DNA of 64,000 bases, from assembly GCA_947497145.1 (NCBI GenBank), contig CANMFQ010000004.1:194560-258559 (forward strand), written 5' to 3'. Made by a program: the position numbers and the translations under genes. Source of the DNA: an uncultured Flavobacteriaceae bacterium (GTDB lineage: Bacteria > Bacteroidota > Bacteroidia > Flavobacteriales > Flavobacteriaceae). The notes beneath the pieces are model-generated. The model did not search any database, had not been told where the DNA came from, and saw only the letters and a program-made list of their open reading frames with translations. This document shows positions 30,354-38,824 of this stretch, piece after piece (position 1 is the first letter of the stretch; each line of letters opens with the position of its first letter).

Positions 30354-32651
30354 TTATACCTTGTGAATACGCACCTTTATTGACTTACTTATTGGTGTTT
30401 TACTTTTGTCTGCAAAATGATTGTAAGGCACCAATACATTAGTCTCAGGGAAATACGCCGCCAAATCGCCCTTAGGAATTGCATACGGAATCACCTTAAA
30501 TTTATAGGCTTTACGTTCTACACCGTCATACGTACTGGTGATATCAACAACATCTAACTTTTTCAAGTGCAGGGTTTCCATATCTTCTGCGTTCATAAAC
30601 AAAACCCTTCGCTCATTATAAACACCCCTATACCGATCATCAAGCCCGTAAATGGTGGTATTAAATTGATCATGAGAGCGTATGGTCATCAGCATATATT
30701 CATCTGATTTTAACTCATGCTTTGGTGTTTTATTAATGGTTAATTGTGCCTTTCCGTTGGGCAGTTTACTAAAATCGAGCTCACGCACATTGTTTGGCAA
30801 ATAATATCCCGCACCTTTTGCGCGCTCTTCGGTATTTTCAAAACCCTTAATTACCAAATCTATCTTTTCACGAATAAGCTCATAATCTGCACCTAATGCT
30901 TGCCAGTCTACTGAATGTTTTCCTTCAAAAAAAGTATGTGCTAATTCAGAAATAATATCCGGTTCACTTTTAATAGTATCAGCAATGGGTTTTAACAAGC
31001 CCCGTGACTTACGTACTTGCCCCATACTATTCTCTACCGTAATACGTCGTAATTTACCTGCTTTTATATCCTTTTCAGAACGCCCGTAAGTGGGTAGCAT
31101 CAATGCCGTTTTCCCAGTAACAAGATGTGACCGATTTAACTTGGTACTAATTTGTACCGTAAGATCACAATTTTCAATGGCCTTAGCCGTATATTCTGTA
31201 TCTGATGCTGCCATCAAAAAGTTACCTCCCAAACACATAAAAAACTTCGCATCATCTTCATACATAGCTTTCATAGCTCCCACGGTATCATAACCCTCCT
31301 TTGACGGCGGTGTAAAACCCAAGTATTTTTCTATTCGCTTATTCAATGCCTCATCTACAAAATGCATAATTCCCACACTACGGTCACCTTGCACATTACT
31401 ATGCCCTCTAACTGGGCAAGTACCCGCATTGGGCTTACCTAGCGCACCTTTCAACAACAACAAATTGACATACTCCTGAATATTTGCTACGCCATTTTTA
31501 TGCTGCGTTAACCCCATGGCCCAACAAACCACAATTTTAGATTTTTTCGCCAACAAACGAACGGCAGTATTCACCTGATCGACAGCCACTCCACACTGCG
31601 CTAATAATTCATTTTCATCATAGGTTTTTAAATCTGCAATTAGCGCCTCGTAACCATCAACATAATCCTTAATAAATTCATGATCAAAGATGTCATTTTG
31701 CAAAGCATCTAAGGTGGCTAGTTTTTTTAGTATCAATTTCATCAAGGGAATGTCTTGATTGATTCTTACAGGAAGATGCAAATCGGTAATAGCTACTCCT
31801 TTACCTACCCATCCTTCTACATGCTGCGGGTTTTTAAACGTAACAAGCCCTGATTCTTCTAAAGGATTAATACTGATTACCTTCCCTCCATTTTCTTTGC
31901 ATTTTGCCAAAGCAGCTAACATTCTTGGATGATTGGTGCCTGGGTTTTGCCCCGCAACAATAACCACCTCAGCATCATACAAATCTTCCAATTTTACCGA
32001 TCCTTTTCCAATACCCAAAGTTTCACTTAAAGCCACACCGCTAGACTCGTGACACATATTGGAGCAGTCAGGCATATTATTTGTACCAAAGGCACGAATA
32101 AACATGCCGTATAAAAAAGCTGCCTCATTACATGACCTTCCTGAGGTATAAAAAATAGCTTCATCAGGTGAATTAAGTGCTTTTAGTTGATGTGCAATCA
32201 CGCTATAGGCTTCCGACCATGCTATTGGCTCGTAATGTACACTACCAGGTCGTAGTATCATAGGCTCAACAAGGCGTCCAAAGGTATTCAACTCATAGTC
32301 TGACAATTGCGAAAGTTCTTCAACAGAATGTTTTTTAAAAAAAGCTGCATCTATAGTAGCCGTAGTAGCTTCATCTGCCAATGCTTTTGCACCATTCTCA
32401 CAATATTCGGCAATTTTAGACGGCTTTTCAGGGTCTGGCCATGCACAACTAGGGCAGCTAAAGCCCTCTTGTTGGTTCATATCTAAAAGTGCCGTCATCG
32501 AACGCACAACACCCATTTCTTTAAAACTATGACGTAAAGCCTCTTTCACTCCCAACACCCCAGCAGCAACACGTACGGGCTCTTTAACCACTATGTCTGA
32601 AAATTTCTGACTCCCTCTTACTGATACCTTACGTTGAAACGCTTCTTTCAT
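30354..32651 (-). CDS. FdhF/YdeP family molybdopterin oxidoreductase
   Basis: FSCPSCAWPDPEKPSKIAEYCENGAKALA; NMCHESSGVALSETLGIGKGSV; VRGHSNVQGDRSVGI. Confidence 0.93.
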   Translation of the reverse strand: MKEAFQRKVSVRGSQKFSDIVVKEPVRVAAGVLGVKEALRHSFKEMGVVRSMTALLDMNQQEGFSCPSCAWPDPEKPSKIAEYCENGAKALADEATTATIDAAFFKKHSVEELSQLSDYELNTFGRLVEPMILRPGSVHYEPIAWSEAYSVIAHQLKALNSPDEAIFYTSGRSCNEAAFLYGMFIRAFGTNNMPDCSNMCHESSGVALSETLGIGKGSVKLEDLYDAEVVIVAGQNPGTNHPRMLAALAKCKENGGKVISINPLEESGLVTFKNPQHVEGWVGKGVAITDLHLPVRINQDIPLMKLILKKLATLDALQNDIFDHEFIKDYVDGYEALIADLKTYDENELLAQCGVAVDQVNTAVRLLAKKSKIVVCWAMGLTQHKNGVANIQEYVNLLLLKGALGKPNAGTCPVRGHSNVQGDRSVGIMHFVDEALNKRIEKYLGFTPPSKEGYDTVGAMKAMYEDDAKFFMCLGGNFLMAASDTEYTAKAIENCDLTVQISTKLNRSHLVTGKTALMLPTYGRSEKDIKAGKLRRITVENSMGQVRKSRGLLKPIADTIKSEPDIISELAHTFFEGKHSVDWQALGADYELIREKIDLVIKGFENTEERAKGAGYYLPNNVRELDFSKLPNGKAQLTINKTPKHELKSDEYMLMTIRSHDQFNTTIYGLDDRYRGVYNERRVLFMNAEDMETLHLKKLDVVDITSTYDGVERKAYKFKVIPYAIPKGDLAAYFPETNVLVPYNHFADKSKTPISKSIKVRIHKV

Positions 32652-32840
32652 ATAAACTACTTTCTGTTAGCTCTAAAATTAAGTTTTATTTTAAGAACTG
32701 GCTTATTTTTCTCTGCTATTTACCCTCATTATAATTATCAAAAAAAAGAAACTAAAACACTATCTATAACAAAAATAAGGCGCACACCACAGTTTTAACA
32801 TACTACACATCATTTCTTTTTAATAACTGTAGTAACTATA

Positions 32841-32848
32841 TATCTTTG
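32841..32848 (+). promoter_or_regulatory. -7 box of candidate small RNA copy 1
   Basis: TATCTTTG (TAnnTTTG); same box and flanks (…tatctttgaagtgt) in copy 2. Confidence 0.65.
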
Positions 32849-32852
32849 AAGT

Positions 32853-32934
32853 GTTATTAAAAACGAGTAAAATTTTTCATTTTCATATAGTGTTCTAGCA
32901 AAAGAGCTCCGATCGAAAGACGGAGCTTTTTTTA
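32853..32934 (+). ncRNA. Candidate small RNA, copy 1 of a duplicated unit
   Basis: Promoter box 32841-32848, body attttcattttcatatagtgttct shared with copy 2, intrinsic terminator 32901-32934; no ATG in transcript. Confidence 0.7.
32901..32934 (+). terminator. Terminator of candidate small RNA copy 1
   Basis: aaagagctccg-atcgaaaga-cggagcttttttt. Confidence 0.85.
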
Positions 32935-33031
32935 ATTGGTAAAAACGCTAGTTTCAACCACATTTCTTTTACGGTATTCTCCAAACATGTTAAAACGTTA
33001 ATGCTAAGTCGAAAGAAATATAGCCTAGCCT

Positions 33032-33493
33032 TTAACTTTGGTTATTAGTTGAAATACATCTGAAAAGAATTGATTTCTTCTTGTATTCCAATCGTACCTC
33101 ACTTGCCTTGCCTTTTTGTATGTAATCAATGTCACTTTTTCCTATTACAAAACTAATTTTAGTCATCCAACGATTGGAAACATTTGAATAGTCCGATTCT
33201 ATTTCTGTAATATCGGATTCCAAAATAAGATTCTCGCTTTCACTCTTAAAAATTAACTTTGCTCCCTTAAAGGTCTTTATATTCTCTCTACTTAAAATAA
33301 TAGCTTCAAGAAAATCAAAACCTGCTAATTCTTGAAAATCAACCCAAAGTTGCCCATCTACAGACTCGGCAATTTTTTTCCCTTCAATATTGGTCATTAG
33401 CTTTTCTGTATAGGTGTCTACATGCATACGCTCTAAAGCTCGTATGTTTCCAAACGCGCCTAATACCTTATCTATCTTTCTAAATATGCTCAT
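33032..33493 (-). CDS. Hypothetical protein located between two copies of a candidate small RNA
   Basis: 153-aa ORF MSIFRKIDKVLGAFGNIRALERMHVDTYTEKLM...; no confident family. Confidence 0.65.
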   Translation of the reverse strand: MSIFRKIDKVLGAFGNIRALERMHVDTYTEKLMTNIEGKKIAESVDGQLWVDFQELAGFDFLEAIILSRENIKTFKGAKLIFKSESENLILESDITEIESDYSNVSNRWMTKISFVIGKSDIDYIQKGKASEVRLEYKKKSILFRCISTNNQS

Positions 33494-33663
33494 AATTTGG
33501 TTATTGGTTGCTCAATATAAAGAAGAAAAAAATAACCTTCAACTAAAGTGCAAAATTCAGCTTTACTAATCTTAAATAAAAGACGTAAAAACAAAATAAT
33601 GGGTTTTCACCACAGTTTCATATCGTTACACATCATTTCTTTTTACAAACTGTAGTTACTACC

Positions 33664-33671
33664 TATCTTTG
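33664..33671 (+). promoter_or_regulatory. -7 box of candidate small RNA copy 2
   Basis: TATCTTTG (TAnnTTTG), conserved with copy 1. Confidence 0.65.
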
Positions 33672-33675
33672 AAGT

Positions 33676-33770
33676 GTACTTAAACAAGTGCTTTTAATAC
33701 AAGTATAAATTTTCATTTTCATATAGTGTTCTCGTAAAAGAGCTCCGTCATTTGACCGGAGCTCTTTTTA
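33676..33770 (+). ncRNA. Candidate small RNA, copy 2 of a duplicated unit
   Basis: Promoter box, shared body attttcattttcatatagtgttct, terminator 33736-33769; no ATG in transcript. Confidence 0.7.
33736..33769 (+). terminator. Terminator of candidate small RNA copy 2
   Basis: agagctccg-tcatttgac-cggagctct followed by T-run. Confidence 0.85.
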
Positions 33771-33825
33771 GTTTTAGCCCCTTTTCTATATAGGTATCAT
33801 GCACCCACGTTTACAATAAAGCATA

Positions 33826-36800
33826 TCAAACCTTAGGTTTTTCTTCTAAAACAGGGGTATTCTTTCGCACAAACCCCAATGTTCTAGTCGCCGTTTTCAT
33901 ATCGGCATACCTAGGGTCAGAGACATAATCTTCCTTTTTCATTTTAATTACCTCAATACTCAAAAACCCAAATTCACTAACTACTTTACCATAAAACCGA
34001 TATACCCCCCTAGCCCGAAACCCATATTTGGCAGCTACAGGAGGAAACAATACAACATCAAAAACAGCTCCTTGCTGATCTACAAAAGTGCCAAAATGCA
34101 TTTGTTTTCCATTATGAGTACGCGTATTTTTCACAGCAACCATATAACCATATATATCTATATGCCTATTGAGATATAGCGCTAAATCTTTAGTTACTGT
34201 GGCATTCATTGGCGGATTGGCAAGTAACTCAAACGGACTACACAAACAAAAACCCAATAGTTCTAACTGTGTAAAAGCCATTTCTAAATCGGTACTATAC
34301 AACTGCGGTATTTTAAAATTTTGATGCCTCGGTTTAAATAACTTAGGGTGGTCAATTTTGTTACTTTTACTTAAAACCAAATGCGCTTTCCATAACAACT
34401 CATGTTTATTTGTATTAGTAAAACGAAAAGCGTCAATACGAATGAGAATACTAACCTGATCTACAGAGATAAGTACACGATCTAAAAAATCTTCTAACGA
34501 ATTAAAATCTCCGTTTGCTATACGCTCTTTTACTATACGCGCTACAACCCTTGCTTCAAGTTCTTTTAAATACATAAAACCCAAATACAATTGTTTCCCA
34601 TAAATACAATTCACAGCAAAACTATTATTGATACATGGCGCATGTATGGTAGCACCAAGCATACGTGCTTCATGAATATAAAACTCAGCCCTATAGAAAC
34701 CTCCTCCATTATTAAGCACCGCTACCATATACTCTAGAGGAAAATAAGCCCGTAAAAACAAGGTTTGGTAACTCTCAACTGCATACGAAGCTGAATGTCC
34801 CTTAGCAAATGCATAGCCCGCAAAACTGGCCACTTGATTCCATATTTCAAAAATGAGCTTATCATCATAGCCTTTTTTTCTACAATTATCAATAAATTTC
34901 TGTTCTACTCTTTTAAACTCTTCTCGCGAACGAAACTTACCACTCATACCACGGCGCAACACATCTGCCTCACCAAGATTAAGCCCTGCAAAATGATGCG
35001 CCACCTTAATGACATCTTCTTGATATACCATAACACCATAAGTATCTGGCATAATATCTAGCATTACAGGATGTGATTTTTCTTTAGCTCTATCAGCATT
35101 TCGATGTCGTAAAATATACTCTCGCATCATACCACTTTTGGCTACTCCTGGACGAATAATAGAACTAGCAGCAACTAAACCAAGATAATTATCGACTTCT
35201 AGTTTCTTTAAAAGCATACGCATTGCTGGAGATTCTACATAAAAACACCCCATACACTGCGCACTTTTTATTAAAGCATTGACTGCGCTATCTGCTTTTA
35301 GTGCTGTGATATTATGAATATCAAAAGTATCTTTCTTTTCAGGTTGGTTGTAGGCTATAATATCTAATGCCTCTCGTACTTTTGCTAATCCACGCTGCCC
35401 TAGAATATCAAATTTATAAAGTCCCACATCTTCGGCAATTACCATATCAAATTGTGTTGTAGCAAATCCCTTGGGAGGCAAATAGGTTGCCGCAAACCAA
35501 TGAAGTGGTTTTTCGCTAATTAAAATACCTCCTGCATGAATACTTAAATAGTTAGGCATACCCTCTAAAAGCTGTGTATACTTAACCACCAAAGCTGCTA
35601 TTGTATCTAATTGAGAAACCTGAAAATTACGATTGCAAAGCCTATCGATTTCATCGTTGGGCAAGCCAAAAACCTTACCCAATTCACGTATCATACCCCG
35701 CCATTTAAAGGTTACATAAGTACCCAACAAAGCAACATTTTTAAAACGTTTGAAAATATATTGTGTTATTGCAGGACGATCACGATGTGAAAAATCAATA
35801 TCAAAATCGGGCGGATTGGCACGATATAAATTCATGAAACGTTCAAAATACAAGTCTAGCTCCATAGGGTCTACATCGGTAATACGCAACAAATAAGCTA
35901 CAATACTATTAGCACCGCTACCACGCCCTACATAAAAGAATTTTTGTTTGCGCGCATAGGAAACAATATCCCAATTAATAAGAAAATAAGAAACAAAACC
36001 CATAGCGTTAATGAGTTGCAATTCTTTATCTAAACGCTCCTCAACCGCAACACTTCTATTAGGATAGCGGTACGACAGTCCTTCTTCGCATAAGTCTTTA
36101 AGCAGTGTTGCATCTTCTTCTTGGCTACCCAAATACGTTTTTAAGTTTTGCGGTTTTCGCCCTTCAGAAAAATCAAAATGAATAGAGCAATCATTCATTA
36201 ACCGCTCTGTGTTTTCTAGAATAAATGAATATTCAGAAAAAGCATTCGCTAAATTTTGCACAGGAAACATCTTCTCATCCTCTCTTGCCTGTTCTGTAGT
36301 AGATAGTTTGCTCAATAAGGTATTATTGGCAATAGCACGTAATAATCTATGTGCATTAAAATCACGTTTCCCACGAAAAGTAACTGGCTGTTGTACTACC
36401 AATTTATCTTTAAACTGCAGCAATCTTGAAAATGGTAGTCGCCTTAAATCGGCAATAGAAATTCCTATAAACTCATAATCGGCAAAACTTAACATTTCAT
36501 TTTCCAACACTTTTTCAAAAGGATAAATGACATAAGCATGCTTAAATTTTGGAGCGATTGTTGAAAATTTTTTGTTTTGATGAAGGTGTTCTGAGAGAAA
36601 ATCATTCAATTCCAAATACCCTTCATTGTTTTTTGCAATACCAACGAAACAAGGTGTTATTCCGTTTCTAAAATCGACTCCCAAAATAGGTTTAATTGCA
36701 AATTCTGGCGCTTTTCTAACAAAATTTAATGCTGCAGAAGTTGTATTTATATCTGTAAGCGCCAATTGACCTACATGATTTTCTTGTGCCAACTGCAATA

Positions 36801-36861
36801 ACTCCAACTCTGAGAAAGTACCGTAGCGAAGGCTGTAATATGTATGACAGTTTAAATACAA
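33826..36861 (-). CDS. DNA polymerase III alpha subunit, short DnaE2/ImuC-like form
   Basis: PHP domain N-terminus (NCHTYYSLRYGTFS), PDFDIDFSHRDRPAI catalytic motif, 1011 aa, follows a Y-family polymerase gene. Confidence 0.93.
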   Translation of the reverse strand: MYLNCHTYYSLRYGTFSELELLQLAQENHVGQLALTDINTTSAALNFVRKAPEFAIKPILGVDFRNGITPCFVGIAKNNEGYLELNDFLSEHLHQNKKFSTIAPKFKHAYVIYPFEKVLENEMLSFADYEFIGISIADLRRLPFSRLLQFKDKLVVQQPVTFRGKRDFNAHRLLRAIANNTLLSKLSTTEQAREDEKMFPVQNLANAFSEYSFILENTERLMNDCSIHFDFSEGRKPQNLKTYLGSQEEDATLLKDLCEEGLSYRYPNRSVAVEERLDKELQLINAMGFVSYFLINWDIVSYARKQKFFYVGRGSGANSIVAYLLRITDVDPMELDLYFERFMNLYRANPPDFDIDFSHRDRPAITQYIFKRFKNVALLGTYVTFKWRGMIRELGKVFGLPNDEIDRLCNRNFQVSQLDTIAALVVKYTQLLEGMPNYLSIHAGGILISEKPLHWFAATYLPPKGFATTQFDMVIAEDVGLYKFDILGQRGLAKVREALDIIAYNQPEKKDTFDIHNITALKADSAVNALIKSAQCMGCFYVESPAMRMLLKKLEVDNYLGLVAASSIIRPGVAKSGMMREYILRHRNADRAKEKSHPVMLDIMPDTYGVMVYQEDVIKVAHHFAGLNLGEADVLRRGMSGKFRSREEFKRVEQKFIDNCRKKGYDDKLIFEIWNQVASFAGYAFAKGHSASYAVESYQTLFLRAYFPLEYMVAVLNNGGGFYRAEFYIHEARMLGATIHAPCINNSFAVNCIYGKQLYLGFMYLKELEARVVARIVKERIANGDFNSLEDFLDRVLISVDQVSILIRIDAFRFTNTNKHELLWKAHLVLSKSNKIDHPKLFKPRHQNFKIPQLYSTDLEMAFTQLELLGFCLCSPFELLANPPMNATVTKDLALYLNRHIDIYGYMVAVKNTRTHNGKQMHFGTFVDQQGAVFDVVLFPPVAAKYGFRARGVYRFYGKVVSEFGFLSIEVIKMKKEDYVSDPRYADMKTATRTLGFVRKNTPVLEEKPKV

Positions 36862-36894
36862 ATTATTGATTTTTATTCAGCAACCATTACGTTA

Positions 36895-38109
36895 CTACTG
36901 CTTACGATGCGCTAATACTACTGGCGGCATACCATTAAAAGGATTATGCATTCTACCAATAGTTTTGGCTGCCATTCCCGAAGCTCTTAGTACGCTTTTA
37001 TCACCATATCGTTTGCGAATGGTATCCATAGCATTATATAGGTTGATGATTTCTTCTGTATCTTCAAAAAGATTAATTTGATAATTACCTGATACCAAAT
37101 GACTAAAACGAATACCTATTAAGCGAACCAACAGTCGCCTGTTGTATAACAATTTGAATAAATCTAAAATTTTAGGAATCAAAATATGATCAGCACTGGT
37201 GTACGGTATTCGCAATTGTTTGGAATAGGTGTTAAAATCAGCATACCTAATTTTCACTGAAATACAAGCTGTTAACTTCTCACCCCTTCGAAGTTGGTAG
37301 GCCAAATTTTCGGTCATTGCAATAAGAATACCGCGTAGTTTTACCACATCAATAGTATCACGATTAAAAGTACGCTCAGTAGAAATAGACTTTCGTTCGC
37401 AAAAAGGAATTACGGGTGTATTATCAATGCCATTTGATCTTTTCCAAATAATAGCTCCGTTTTTACCCAGTACACGTTGCATAACATCTATAGGCATTTC
37501 TTGAATAGTCTGCACTTTTCGCAAGCCCAAATTGCGAAGGGTTTGATACGTTTTATCACCAACCATAGGTATTTTTTTAATAGAAAGCGGCGCTAAAAAA
37601 GATTTCTCCAAACCCTTATCTACTAGTAATCTATTATTGGGTTTTGCCTCATTGGTAGCTACTTTAGAAACTACTTTATTACCTGAGAGTCCGAAAGAGA
37701 TAGGCAAACCTGTTTCTTTAATAATGCGATCTCGCATTTCTGAAGCATACTTGTACGTGCCAAAAAAACGATCCATACCCGTAAGGTCTGCATAAAACTC
37801 ATCAATACTTGATTTTTCAAAAATCGGCACCTGTTCTTTTATAATTTCAGTCACCATATCAGAGTATTTACTGTACGTTCCTGCATTACCGCGAATTATG
37901 TATGCTTCGGGGCAAAGTTCGCGTGCCATTCGCATTGGCATTCCTGAGTGCACGCCAAAACCTCGGGTCTCATAACTACAAGCTGCCACTACACCTCGAT
38001 CTCCTGTGCCTCCAACAAGCAAAGGTTTGTTTTGCAACTCTCTATTCAATAACCGTTCTACAGATACGTAAAAGGTGTCAAGGTCAATATGAAGTATAGT
38101 TTTATTCAT
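36895..38109 (-). CDS. dinB: DNA polymerase IV, Y-family
   Basis: ILHIDLDTFYVSVERLLNRELQNKPLLVGG; SSIDEFYADLTGM; GLSGNKVVSKVATNEAKPN. Confidence 0.95.
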   Translation of the reverse strand: MNKTILHIDLDTFYVSVERLLNRELQNKPLLVGGTGDRGVVAACSYETRGFGVHSGMPMRMARELCPEAYIIRGNAGTYSKYSDMVTEIIKEQVPIFEKSSIDEFYADLTGMDRFFGTYKYASEMRDRIIKETGLPISFGLSGNKVVSKVATNEAKPNNRLLVDKGLEKSFLAPLSIKKIPMVGDKTYQTLRNLGLRKVQTIQEMPIDVMQRVLGKNGAIIWKRSNGIDNTPVIPFCERKSISTERTFNRDTIDVVKLRGILIAMTENLAYQLRRGEKLTACISVKIRYADFNTYSKQLRIPYTSADHILIPKILDLFKLLYNRRLLVRLIGIRFSHLVSGNYQINLFEDTEEIINLYNAMDTIRKRYGDKSVLRASGMAAKTIGRMHNPFNGMPPVVLAHRKQ

Positions 38110-38134
38110 TAGCTATCTATAAAAAAGGGGAAGC

Positions 38135-38172
38135 TAATTTATGGAATATTTCCTAATTTATGGATTATTTCC
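38135..38172. repeat. Tandem 19-bp direct repeat at the dinB 5' region
   Basis: taatttatggaatatttcc immediately followed by taatttatggattatttcc (one mismatch). Confidence 0.85.
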
Positions 38173-38257
38173 ATTTTTATTTTTTTTAGTAGTTGTTTAA
38201 AAAGATGGGTAAGGCAACCTCCTTTTTTTTAAATTGAAAAGGATTGTAACTTTAGTT

Positions 38258-38410
38258 ATGAACCGAAAAGTAGTATGGAAGCCCAATGATTAAGACTAAC
38301 TTAGTCTTCTCTCACCAAGTTATGATGATTTAGTTCCAAAGAATCATCCCGTACGTATAGTAAATACGATTAGACCAGGTAGATTTAAGTATTTTAGATG
38401 GCCTCATTGA
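38258..38410 (+). pseudogene. Decayed N-terminal remnant of an IS1182-like transposase
   Basis: One frame reads MNRKVVWKPND*D*LSLLSPSYDDLVPKNHPVRIVNTIRPGRFKYFRWPH*; resembles IS1182-type N-termini (…LLPPSYDDLIPKNHPVRIVN…) with in-frame stops and the rest missing. Confidence 0.75.
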
Positions 38411-38453
38411 ATCATAATTTACCTTTTATTACACTTTCAGGCGCTTATTATTA

Positions 38454-38502
38454 AACTCATTTTGACTTTTTGTTTGGAACAAAGAGAAAGTCAAGATGAG
38501 TT
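38454..38502. repeat. Long inverted repeat / hairpin
   Basis: aactcattttgactttttgttt-ggaac-aaagagaaagtcaagatgagtt; about 20 paired positions including G-T pairs. Confidence 0.85.
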
Positions 38503-38572
38503 CATTAAGAATATAGCATTTTTTGGCATAAAAAATTAAAAATATTTTTTTATTTAATCAAATCTATTCTTA

Positions 38573-38616
38573 TATTCGTTAACGTACACAAAAAGCAATG
38601 TGTACGTTAACGAATA
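38573..38616. promoter_or_regulatory. Perfect palindromic operator candidate upstream of susC
   Basis: TATTCGTTAACGTACACA-aaaagcaa-TGTGTACGTTAACGAATA (18-bp perfect arms). Confidence 0.8.
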
Positions 38617-38824
38617 CAATAAGTCTATTTATTGTATTGGTTTTGTTAAAATCATTCATGGTTACGAAATCATGCCTATTTCTTTCTATGAATACAAACC
38701 ATGTTCTAACTAAAAAACCAAAAATATGCTACTCACAAATAATAGCCCGTAATTCTTTGTAATAGAATACTAATACCTGTACCCTGTTTAAATTTTAAAC
38801 TACTCAACGAACAAAACTAACAAT

